Of a DNA stretch of 21,203 nt, positions 13,389-20,268 are shown in pieces. The DNA comes from a virus. A model generated the notes under the pieces. That model was not told the origin of the DNA. It saw only the letters and a list, made by a program, of their open reading frames with translations, and ran no database searches. A program made the position numbers and the translations under genes. How positions within the stretch are numbered: the first letter of the stretch is position 1; the number at the start of each line of letters is the position of its first letter. The DNA lies in IMG/VR virus record IMGVR_UViG_3300036761_003966, positions 1 through 21,203 of that record; one strand, given 5' to 3'.

Positions 13389-14012
13389 TCATTCGATCCT
13401 GATCGAGATGCCGGTGGAGGTCACGATCGGCTTGGGTTTGACTGAGTTGGACCGACCCTTGGCCTTCGACGATTTCTTGGTCTTGCGACCGCCGCTCTTG
13501 GCCTTGGATCCGTCTTCGTTGACCTCGATGAACTCGGCTTCACCAGCGGCTGGCGCCGCCGACGTGATCTTCTCCTCGCCTGATAGGATCTTCTCCTCGA
13601 CGACGTAGATGCTTGATCGAAGGAGGGACAGGCAGCGAGACTTCTCGGCGACCTCCTTGGCCTTGACCTGGTCGTCTTCCCTGTCGGCTTCGGATGCCTG
13701 AGCCCGGATTACGGCATCGCCAAGGATCTCGCTCATGGAGCGAGACAGCGAGACGGCGATCGGACCCGCGGGGGAGCCCTGACTCGCGGCGACAGCGGCG
13801 AGATCTCTGCTGCGGCGAGTGAACCCGGCCAAGGACCAGTCCTCTTGGTCGGGCATGGAGCTCAGGTCGACCTCTTCCGCAATGATCGCGTCGATCTGGG
13901 CCCTGATCGCGAAGAACGCCTCGGCCCCGACGATGCCGAGATACGCCTCGGCCTCGTTGACGAGGTCGGCTCCAAACTGCTCCTCATACTGATTCGTGAA
14001 GTGATTCTCCAT
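13389..14012 (-). CDS. Hypothetical helical protein with basic tail
   Basis: A 207-residue protein starting at ATG 14012, nine bases after the methyltransferase-like gene stops; TAAGGAG, which includes that stop, serves as its ribosome site. Residues 1-50 are acidic and helical (EEQFGADLVNEAEAYLG, AQIDAIIAEEVDL), residues 85-145 helical and charged. From about 165 the tail is very rich in Lys, Ser and Arg (GGRKTKKSSKAKGR), probably disordered and possibly nucleic-acid binding. No known domain recognised. It closes the sugar/methyl cassette and precedes a fibre gene, so it could belong to either, for example as a structural or assembly protein. No catalytic motif. Confidence 0.75.
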   Translation of the reverse strand: MENHFTNQYEEQFGADLVNEAEAYLGIVGAEAFFAIRAQIDAIIAEEVDLSSMPDQEDWSLAGFTRRSRDLAAVAASQGSPAGPIAVSLSRSMSEILGDAVIRAQASEADREDDQVKAKEVAEKSRCLSLLRSSIYVVEEKILSGEEKITSAAPAAGEAEFIEVNEDGSKAKSGGRKTKKSSKAKGRSNSVKPKPIVTSTGISIRIE

Positions 14013-14021
14013 GGAGTCTCC

Positions 14022-15734
14022 TTACTTGACCGCGTCGACGAAGAGCGAGAGCGTCGGGTAGGGGTCGAACGTCTCGCGTGTGATCTGCGGCGCGAGACTC
14101 TTACGGAAGGGCATCTGCTGGACGCGGCCGAACCCAGCCTCGGTGAGCGCACGCGCGAGGACCGCGGCGTCGTACATGGACGAGTGTCCGGCGAAAAGGA
14201 GGGACCAGAGCTTCGCGGTCTCGAGCGGCGTGCCAGCGCACTCCTCGCCGAGTTCGTCGAACTGCGACATCGTGCCGGCCAGGTAGCACTCGATCAGCCT
14301 GCGGGCGTCCGGAACCGCAATCCGCAGCGTCGCCCCGTCCTTCATGACGCGCCGGCACTCGCGCAGGAACGCCGCGCCTTCCTTGAAGGTGAGGTGCTCG
14401 AGGAAGTGGCACGCGTAGATCAGGTCGACCGAGCCGTCGCGGAAGAGAAGCCCGTTGCGGACGTCGTACTGCCGGTAGTCGTACCCGTGCTGCGCCGCGA
14501 ATCCCTGGAGTGGGTGTTGGTCGACGTTCACCCACCCGTAGTGGAACTGGGTCATGAACGAGCCGACGTTCACCTTGATCTTGCCGTCGCCGCCAGGAGT
14601 GTCGGTGGGGCCGTGCTCGAGCTCCTCCTTGTCGATCGCCTCGTGACCCGGTGGGAGGATGCCCTCCCAGTAAGACTTGGGCTTTAGATTACAGTGGGTC
14701 TTGTCGAACCCGTCGTCCTCCGTACCGAAGTCGACGCCGTGCAGGCCGCGCTTGCACGTCCTGGCGAGCTCTGCGGCGACGGCCGGCATGGCCGACTCAG
14801 GGACATGCTCCAGCGTGGCGACGCTGAACGCGAGGTCGAACTCCTTGTCCTTGATCGGCCACGGCGTCTGGGTCAGGTCCCAGTTCACGACGTCCTCGAC
14901 GGCCCGAGTGAGGACGCAGTGGTCCGAGACCTCGAGCCCCTTGACCCTGACGCCGGCGTCCTCGGCACGCTTGAGAATGAACCCTCTGGCGCAGCCGAGT
15001 TCGAGGACGCTCTCCGGCTTCCTCTCCATGAGCTTGCGGAAGGTGAGCCAGTGGACCGGGTAGTCCCAGTAGCCCTCGCGGGCATAGCCGCCGACCTCGC
15101 CGCCGCCGTTGAAGTAGTGGCGGTTGTAGGCCTTCTTCCGCTGAGCGGGCGTCCACGTCGAGGCGTCGACGTGCAGCGGCTGCGTCGCCGGCGTGGGCGA
15201 CGGTGCGGGCGTCGGCGGTGTCGGTGGAGTCGCGGGCGTCCTTGCTTCGACAATCATGTCGGTCCTCAGTTCCCCGTGCGGGAGAACGGTCACGTCGCTG
15301 AACCCAGCCTCCTGGAAGAGGCGAATGGCGTAGTCGGGCGAGAACGCGGCCCGGTGCGCGTTCTCCTGGTAGTCCTGGTCGCCGAAGAGACACTGGGCGA
15401 TCTTCTCATCCCACTCCTCGCGCGCGAGCGCCCACCTGAGCTGCGCCTGCGTGTTCGGGATCACGAAGACGGCGACGCCGCCCGGCGCGAGGACTCGCAC
15501 CACTTCGGAGAGGAGCTTCGGGACGACGCGCCAGGAGACGTGCTCGAGGACGTAAGAGCAGAAGATCCCGTCATAGGCCCGGTCGGGGAGCGGCAGCGGC
15601 GGCCTCGAGATGTCGGCAACTATGTCCACGGTCGGGAGCGGCCGGGCGTCGACGTTGGGCCGAATGGCCGGCTTCTCGCCACCGCCGAGTTCGACGAGCT
15701 TCTGTCCCTGTCGGAACGGGAGGGCGTAGGTCAT
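14022..15734 (-). CDS. Protein with three tandem SAM methyltransferase-like domains
   Basis: A 570-residue protein; ATG 15734 overlaps the preceding stop (ATGA). Domain 1 (about 1-165): KLVELGGGEKP (12-22), acidic DIVADIS, LEHV (63-66) and LAPGGVAVFVIPN. A Pro/Thr-rich linker follows (165-187). Domain 2 (about 190-360): SVLELGCARGF (242-252, motif I), GLEVSDHC (motif II), FDLAFSVATLEHVP (299-312). Domain 3 (about 385-570): KVNVGS (387-392), WVNVDQHP, YDVRNGLLF, SVDLIYACHFLEHL (435-448), then RECRRVMKDGATLRIAVPDA, as in class I methyltransferases beside glycosyltransferases. Domain 2 has the best motif I. Domains 1 and 3 have unusual ones (LGGGEKP, VGS) and may be degenerate. Most likely it acts on sugars or glycans with the neighbouring glycosyltransferases; DNA or protein substrates cannot be excluded. 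Confidence 0.85.
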   Translation of the reverse strand: MTYALPFRQGQKLVELGGGEKPAIRPNVDARPLPTVDIVADISRPPLPLPDRAYDGIFCSYVLEHVSWRVVPKLLSEVVRVLAPGGVAVFVIPNTQAQLRWALAREEWDEKIAQCLFGDQDYQENAHRAAFSPDYAIRLFQEAGFSDVTVLPHGELRTDMIVEARTPATPPTPPTPAPSPTPATQPLHVDASTWTPAQRKKAYNRHYFNGGGEVGGYAREGYWDYPVHWLTFRKLMERKPESVLELGCARGFILKRAEDAGVRVKGLEVSDHCVLTRAVEDVVNWDLTQTPWPIKDKEFDLAFSVATLEHVPESAMPAVAAELARTCKRGLHGVDFGTEDDGFDKTHCNLKPKSYWEGILPPGHEAIDKEELEHGPTDTPGGDGKIKVNVGSFMTQFHYGWVNVDQHPLQGFAAQHGYDYRQYDVRNGLLFRDGSVDLIYACHFLEHLTFKEGAAFLRECRRVMKDGATLRIAVPDARRLIECYLAGTMSQFDELGEECAGTPLETAKLWSLLFAGHSSMYDAAVLARALTEAGFGRVQQMPFRKSLAPQITRETFDPYPTLSLFVDAVK

Positions 15735-16807
15735 GCGGCCGCCTTCGCCGCAAGGATGTTGGCCCAGGCCGCTGAGTAGAGCGGTCTGATCTTGTCCCAC
15801 GAGTAGCCCTGCGCCTTGCGCTTGGCGTTCTCACCCATAGCCCTGAGCGCGTCGGGGTGCGTCCGGCACCACTCGATCTTCTCGGCGATCGCCTGGGGAG
15901 ACCGGATCGGGACCTTGAAGCCATCCACACCCTCGTCGATCGCGTCCGCGCCGCCGGCGCCGACCGAGGCTATGACCGGCCTGCCGTGGGCCATGGCCTC
16001 GAGGATCTCAATTCCGTACCCCTCTGAAGTCGAAGGTTGAACGTAGACCGAGCACTCGTCGTAGAAGTCGGAGACGGACTCGACGAACCCGAGGATCTGG
16101 ACGTTCCCGCCGCCGTGCGCCCGGATCATGTGGATCGACTCCTCGGAGCCCCTCCCACCGATCAGGAGCCGAGCGTCCTTGTAGCCGATGGTCTTCCAGG
16201 CGCGCAGTAGGTAGACGAGGCCCTTATCGGGGCCGAGGGCGCCGAAGTAGCCGACTCGGAAGCCTCTCGGGAGCGGTCGTGTGACCGCCGGGAGCATGAC
16301 GCCGTGAGGGACGACGACCACGTTCTTGCAGCCGTAGCCACGCATCACGTCCGCGCTGAGCCTCGAGGGGCAGATGACGAGGTCAGCCTGCTTGTAGCCC
16401 TGGACGTACTGCGCCCAGAGCGCGTCGTCCTTGATGTGCGCGTAGGGGTAGTCGTAGCCCAGGAGGCCGAACTCCTCGATGCTGTGCCTGCGGTCGTGGG
16501 CGGCGGCGGTGTAGGAGACCCTCACGCCGGCCGCCTTCAGGCGTGCGATCGTCCTCGTGAACGTCCCGGCGTAGAAGTGGGCGAGCTCGTGGCGCCCCTC
16601 TTCGAGGGCCTTCCCGACTACTGCTTCGGCCAGCGAGTCGAAGACGAAGGGGTCGACGGCGCTCTGGTTCGTCGGGTCGATGACGCCACGATCGAGCACC
16701 TTGACGCCAAGGCCATGAAGACCCAGGAACTCGGACTCCCGCTGGGTGACGATCCCGCCGCCCGAGACGATCCCGACCTGATCGGCGGTGATGTAGAGAG
16801 CGGTCAT
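15731..16807 (-). CDS. GT4-family glycosyltransferase
   Basis: A 358-residue GT-B fold enzyme of family 4 (retaining, nucleotide-sugar dependent). ATG 16807 is chosen because it overlaps the preceding stop as ATGA and the protein then begins with a typical first strand (ALYITADQVGIVSGGGI). The C-terminal donor half shows VGYFGALGPDKGL (185-197, with Lys195), a LLIGGRGSEE strand, VQILGFVE, and the diagnostic E-x7-E in SEGYGIEILEAMAHGRPVIAS (Glu262 and Glu270), followed by GADAIDEGVDGF. No signal peptide or membrane segment: a cytoplasmic enzyme. The sugar and acceptor cannot be told. It overlaps the methyltransferase-like gene downstream by four bases, so the two products are probably made together. 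Confidence 0.92.
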   Translation of the reverse strand: MTALYITADQVGIVSGGGIVTQRESEFLGLHGLGVKVLDRGVIDPTNQSAVDPFVFDSLAEAVVGKALEEGRHELAHFYAGTFTRTIARLKAAGVRVSYTAAAHDRRHSIEEFGLLGYDYPYAHIKDDALWAQYVQGYKQADLVICPSRLSADVMRGYGCKNVVVVPHGVMLPAVTRPLPRGFRVGYFGALGPDKGLVYLLRAWKTIGYKDARLLIGGRGSEESIHMIRAHGGGNVQILGFVESVSDFYDECSVYVQPSTSEGYGIEILEAMAHGRPVIASVGAGGADAIDEGVDGFKVPIRSPQAIAEKIEWCRTHPDALRAMGENAKRKAQGYSWDKIRPLYSAAWANILAAKAAA

Positions 16808-17190
16808 GTGGGCACGGGGCAGAGCGAGCAGCAGTTCGTGGCCGAGCCGTTCTCCCACTTGTGCCAGGCCAGGCCGTGCTCACACCTGCCGTGAGCAAGC
16901 GGCTTGATCTGGCCCGGCCCCGGATCGCCCTCATAGATGATCTCGGTGAGTCCACCCTTCTTGAGCGCCGTGTAGAGCTCGTCGGAGGTGCAGTCGAGCT
17001 TCCTGGGCTGCTCCTCTTCACGAAGCTCCACGTCCTGAACCGTCCAGTCCTCCCACTTGGCGGCGGAGTTCCTGTTGACGGCCTCGGCTTCGGCTTCCTC
17101 CCTGGACCTGAACGCCGGGCCCCAGGCGTGGGAGATGCACGCGCCGGTGCCGAACTCGCTCGGGGAGGAGAACAGGACGAAGACCTTCAT
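16804..17190 (-). CDS. Small protein with C-terminal Cys/His cluster
   Basis: A 128-residue protein; ATG 17190 overlaps the stop of the phosphatase gene (ATGA), and its own stop overlaps the next start (ATGA). The first 50 residues (MKVFVLFSSPSEFGTGACISHAWGPAF, then EEAEAEAVNRNS) look like a small alpha/beta domain. The C-terminus reads GRCEHGLAWHKW...CCSLCP, so two Cys/His groups could form a small zinc ribbon. No enzyme motif recognised. Its position between the phosphatase and a glycosyltransferase implies a partner role in the same pathway, but that is only inference. Confidence 0.75.
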   Translation of the reverse strand: MKVFVLFSSPSEFGTGACISHAWGPAFRSREEAEAEAVNRNSAAKWEDWTVQDVELREEEQPRKLDCTSDELYTALKKGGLTEIIYEGDPGPGQIKPLAHGRCEHGLAWHKWENGSATNCCSLCPVPT

Positions 17191-17708
17191 TCCGTGATCC
17201 TGACGTGGCTGCCGCAGTTCTTGCACTTGCTGACGGGTCCGTTCCTCGCGACCATGCCGACGAAGGTCGGGTTGTTGAAGCTGAGCGGCCCACGCATGTG
17301 TCGAGTCAGGTCGATGGCGTTGCGCCACGGGACGCCGCACCGAACGAGGATCAAGCCAGAGATCAGCGCCGAGCGGTTGTGTCCCATGGCGCAGCAGGAG
17401 ACGACACTCCTGCCACTGTCGAGCACGGCCTTGCCACGATCCGCCGCCTTGTTGGCAAGATCCCAGATCGCCTGAGCTTCATCCTCGGGCGGGTCGAAGG
17501 CGTCGTTCATCGCCGCGTCGAACGTTTCGGTGACGCAGCTCTGAATCGTGGCCTTGACCTCGTGTGCGGCCATGACGACCAGGCCGATGTTGGCGGGCCA
17601 ACCTGGCTGCATGAGCTCGGCCAGGCCGCACTGAAACAACGAGGCTCCGTTCGGGAACGCGTGGATGAGGACGTTGTCGATCCAGCGTCTTTGTCCGGTC
17701 GTGTCCAC
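17187..17708 (-). CDS. Dual-specificity/Tyr phosphatase-like protein (CX5R)
   Basis: A 173-residue protein from GTG 17708, three bases after the previous stop, with GAGGTGA just upstream. The CX5R phosphatase signature is CAMGHNRS (Cys106 nucleophile, Arg112 phosphate-binding, Ser113). It sits after a buried strand (GRSVVSC) and before a hydrophobic helix (ALISGLILVRCG), as in cysteine-dependent phosphatases. The usual HC is CC here (Cys105). FDPPED (71-76) may supply the general-acid Asp. Residues 130-150 (NAIDLTRHMRG...FNNPTF) match the helical end of the family. A short C-terminal extension holds KCKNC, half a zinc-ribbon. Substrate unknown: the family includes phosphoprotein, phosphoinositide, RNA and sugar-phosphate phosphatases. 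Given the neighbours, a sugar phosphate or a phosphorylated host protein are the main options. Confidence 0.85.
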   Translation of the reverse strand: MDTTGQRRWIDNVLIHAFPNGASLFQCGLAELMQPGWPANIGLVVMAAHEVKATIQSCVTETFDAAMNDAFDPPEDEAQAIWDLANKAADRGKAVLDSGRSVVSCCAMGHNRSALISGLILVRCGVPWRNAIDLTRHMRGPLSFNNPTFVGMVARNGPVSKCKNCGSHVRITE

Positions 17709-17711
17709 CCG

Positions 17712-18095
17712 TCACCTCACAGACGCGAAAGAGAGCCGTTCCGTCGCGTGCAGCGGCAGACCGTTGACCTCGTGCTCCTTCTCCTGGGTGCATCGACCGA
17801 AGATCGAGCCAGCCGGGCCGAGCGTCTTCTCACAGCGACGCCGCTCGAGGGAGCGCGCGAGGAGCTCGACCGAGATCCCCTTCGCCCTCTCGATCTTCGA
17901 CTCGTAGCCGTGGAACTGCACGCCTGGCGCTGGACAGAGCGTCGGCGTGTAGCCCACGACCTCGCCCGGCTCGCCGAACTCGCGCCCCCAGGGACACTGG
18001 CACGCATGGATCGCCCTCGAACCGTTCGGGAACGGCGATGTCGTGAACAGCCCGGTCTCGCCGCAGCCGCCAGGCTCCTCGCACCTCGGCTCCAT
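17712..18095 (-). CDS. Cys-rich small hypothetical protein
   Basis: A 127-residue protein; ATG 18095 overlaps the stop of the GT4 gene by one base (TGATG), so translation is probably coupled. Seven Cys occur, several paired: Cys5/Cys11, Cys32/Cys34 in HACQCPWG, then Cys54, Cys88 and Cys102. A small zinc-binding or knuckle-like fold is plausible. Residues 65-90 (SKIERAKGISVELLARSLERRRCEK) form a basic helix. No known family recognised, no membrane or signal segment. Its position inside the glycosyltransferase cassette is the only clue to its job. Confidence 0.75.
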   Translation of the reverse strand: MEPRCEEPGGCGETGLFTTSPFPNGSRAIHACQCPWGREFGEPGEVVGYTPTLCPAPGVQFHGYESKIERAKGISVELLARSLERRRCEKTLGPAGSIFGRCTQEKEHEVNGLPLHATERLSFASVR

Positions 18096-19117
18096 CACCA
18101 CCCGCCCGTCTCCAGCGCCTCGAGCGCCAGCTTCTCGTAGCCCTCGACCATGCGCTCGACCGAGAACTGCTTCGCCCACTCGATACAGTCCTCGGACCTG
18201 ATCTTCGCGACGGCGTTCGTGCGGACGAGCTCCTCGACCTCGTCCTGGGTCTTCACGAGGAACCCGGTCGTGCCGTGCTTGACGGTCTCGCGCATGGCCC
18301 CGTGGTCGAACGCGATCACGGGGCACCCGCACGCCTGGGCCTCGACCGGGGCGAGGCCGAACGGCTCGCGGAAGTGGAGGTTCATGTGGAGGAGCGCCTT
18401 TCCGACACTAAAGAACTTGACGCACTCCTCGCGTGACTTGCCGCCGTGGTAAGCGATGTTGTTCTTCGCCTGGGCCAGGAGGCGCTGCGCGTACTCGGGC
18501 TCGCCTGTGATCCGGTCGTCTCCCACGAGGTCGAGCGAGACGCGCAGTTTGCGGGCGACGTCGACCGCAATGTGCGGGCCCTTGATCTTCGACATGCGGG
18601 CGAGGAACAGGTAGCGGTCGGTCCGCGCCACGCCAGGAGACGGCCTGTAGAACCCGAGGTCAATGCCGTTGTGGCACGTCCTCGCCGGCACGCCCCAGAT
18701 CTCGGAGGCGTGCGTCGCCTGGTCCCTCGAGATCGCGACGAGGCACGGCTGGACGATCGGCGGCGGTGACCCGTACATGGTGTTCGCCGGCGCGTGGAGG
18801 ACGCCCAGGACGGGCGCCTTGAGCTTGCCCTCGGCCTTGAGGATGTAGGACCACTTCTGCCAGGAGTTGTCGATCACGGCGTCGTAGCCTGGAAGCCTGT
18901 GCCAGTAGCCGGAGTAAGCCTGCATCTCGCTCTCGCCGAGCGTGGTCCCGTGGAGTTCGACGCCAGGAGGCGCCGTCGAGCCTTTCGGCGCCACGAGGAG
19001 GACGTTGTGGCCTCGCTTGGCCAAGCCCTCGGCCTGTTGCCAGGAGAGCATTTCGAGGCCCGAGTAACCGGCTGGCGGGCACGTCATGATCGTGGTCGAG
19101 ACGACGACAATCTTCAT
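18095..19117 (-). CDS. GT4-family glycosyltransferase
   Basis: A 340-residue GT-B enzyme; ATG 19117 has GGAG upstream, 14 bases after the previous stop. The N-terminal acceptor half begins MKIVVVST with a Gly-rich turn (AGYSGLE) and HNVLLVAPKGS. The donor half has HNGIDLGFYRP (149-159), YLFLARMSKIKGP (169-181, with Arg174 and Lys179 as expected phosphate contacts) and the diagnostic EPFGLAPVEAQACGCPVIAF (Glu251 and Glu259, E-x7-E), then GAMRETVKHGTTGFL. No export signal. Sugar and acceptor unknown. It is only distantly like the GT4 protein encoded at 15731-16807, so the two probably add different sugars or act on different acceptors (inference). Confidence 0.92.
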   Translation of the reverse strand: MKIVVVSTTIMTCPPAGYSGLEMLSWQQAEGLAKRGHNVLLVAPKGSTAPPGVELHGTTLGESEMQAYSGYWHRLPGYDAVIDNSWQKWSYILKAEGKLKAPVLGVLHAPANTMYGSPPPIVQPCLVAISRDQATHASEIWGVPARTCHNGIDLGFYRPSPGVARTDRYLFLARMSKIKGPHIAVDVARKLRVSLDLVGDDRITGEPEYAQRLLAQAKNNIAYHGGKSREECVKFFSVGKALLHMNLHFREPFGLAPVEAQACGCPVIAFDHGAMRETVKHGTTGFLVKTQDEVEELVRTNAVAKIRSEDCIEWAKQFSVERMVEGYEKLALEALETGGW

Positions 19118-19131
19118 GGTGGCTCCGCAGG

Positions 19132-19770
19132 TCAGACAGAGAGGGGCTTGAGGAGGCCGCCGAGTTCACTGGCGGCGAGACCGGCGTGCTTGCACGCCAC
19201 GCTGAAGTCGACCTTGATCGAGAAGCCGTGCTGTTTCGCCTTGCGACAAAAAGCGAAGTCCTCGCTGCACCTCTGGTCAGCCGGGATGTCGGGCCTATCC
19301 AGGAGCCACTCGAACCACGGCTTCGGCACGCGCTCGAACACCCTGCGGTGGATAAGGAGCGCCCCGGCGCCAACCATGTCGGCATCCACGAGTCCTCCAG
19401 GCGGGGCGTCGGTGACCCACACCCTCTGTCCACCCGTCTCGCGAATGACGACCGGCACGATCGGCTCAGCACGGCGGTAGTAGAGACCGCTGACTATGTC
19501 GCCGCCACGGTTTATCAGCCTGTAGATCGTGTCGGGCGGTGGGATCACGTCGTCATCGAGGAAGAACAGCCACTGGAAGCCGTTCTCCATCATGCGCTCG
19601 ACGGCGGTGTTCCTCGCGTGATCGAAGGGCATGCCTGCGAAGAATGCGAACGAGCCGCCGCCCGGGATCTGGAGCTCCCTGAATCCCTTCGACCAAGCCG
19701 TCGTGACCGTCTCCCTGGTCAGGATACAGACCAGCACAGACGGCCTCTCGAGCTCCCACGCTCCGCTCAT
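19132..19770 (-). CDS. GT2-like (GT-A fold) glycosyltransferase
   Basis: A 212-residue protein; ATG 19770 is chosen because GAGGAAGA precedes it and the upstream in-frame extension is Arg-rich and unconvincing. Residues 10-20 (PSVLVCILTRE) are the first strand of a GT-A fold. FFLDDDVIPP (70-79) holds the DxD-like metal/nucleotide-sugar motif (Asp72-74). GDIVSGLYYRR (90-100) and GAGALLIHRRVFE (134-146) are further strands of this phage/environmental type, and SEDFAFCRKAK (169-179) supplies the likely catalytic acidic pair. CKHAG near 194-198 could be a metal-binding His. It is shorter than many GT2 enzymes. It opens the cassette, so it may add the first sugar (inference). Confidence 0.85.
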   Translation of the reverse strand: MSGAWELERPSVLVCILTRETVTTAWSKGFRELQIPGGGSFAFFAGMPFDHARNTAVERMMENGFQWLFFLDDDVIPPPDTIYRLINRGGDIVSGLYYRRAEPIVPVVIRETGGQRVWVTDAPPGGLVDADMVGAGALLIHRRVFERVPKPWFEWLLDRPDIPADQRCSEDFAFCRKAKQHGFSIKVDFSVACKHAGLAASELGGLLKPLSV

Positions 19771-19824
19771 TCTTGGTCTTCCTCGCGCTCCATGTGACAC
19801 CACCTGCCGACATGGTGACAAGAG

Positions 19825-19862
19825 GATACCACAACAGGCCGACAGCCCGATCGGGTGGTATC
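19825..19862. repeat. 8-bp perfect inverted repeat before the glycosyltransferase cassette
   Basis: GATACCAC (19825-19832) and GTGGTATC (19855-19862) flank 22 bases that include a shorter palindrome, CCCGATCGGG (19846-19855, sharing one base with the right arm). It lies in the 120-base gap between the small fibre partner and the cassette. No T-run follows on the minus strand, so an operator or mRNA structure is as likely as a terminator. A TATCCT box overlaps the left arm at 19823-19828. Confidence 0.5.
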
Positions 19863-19890
19863 GCGAAGAAGGACAGGGCGGGCTAAGCGC

Positions 19891-20268
19891 TCATTCGGGG
19901 ATCAAGATCCAGCCGTCGAACATCCCAAACCACTCGATGAACGCACCTGCTTCGCCGGTCACGACTATCTGGACCAACCCGCTTGCCGCAACGACGCTGT
20001 ATGACCAGGTCGACGCACCGGGATCGTCGTTCTTCTCCGCGAGGACTATGTTTGGGTTCGTGACGTCGATGACGCCGGCGTCGTTGCTCTTTACCCAGTA
20101 CACGGCCCACCAGGCCCTGGTGTCCTTGGTGACCGGGTTCCTGGCGCAGACGCGAATCTGAAGAAAGCCGGCGCCGTTCGCCGGCATGGCCATCTCGACG
20201 AGGATCGTCGGAGTGGCGTCCTGCGTGCCAGCGCCGCTCTGATTGGTGACCTGCTGTGCAGTGTCCAT
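19891..20268 (-). CDS. Small fibre-associated protein
   Basis: A 125-residue protein; ATG 20268 overlaps the stop of the upstream fibre gene by one base (TAATG). It is mostly beta strand: ILVEMAMPANGAGFLQIRVCARN, then TRAWWAVYWVKSND, then WSYSVVAASGLVQIVVTGEAGAFIEWFG, ending FDGWILIPE. The alternating strands without a catalytic motif suggest a beta-sandwich virion or baseplate component. I recall small proteins of this style beside phage fibres but cannot name a family. Translational coupling to the fibre gene suggests the two products work together. Confidence 0.78.
   Translation of the reverse strand: MDTAQQVTNQSGAGTQDATPTILVEMAMPANGAGFLQIRVCARNPVTKDTRAWWAVYWVKSNDAGVIDVTNPNIVLAEKNDDPGASTWSYSVVAASGLVQIVVTGEAGAFIEWFGMFDGWILIPE

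Noticed and set aside
15140-15236. Further GGGCGTCC copies (near 14286, 15147, 15228) as promoters
   Set aside because: They lie inside a coding region, lack the TAnnnT partner at the right distance, and are expected by chance in GC-rich sequence.
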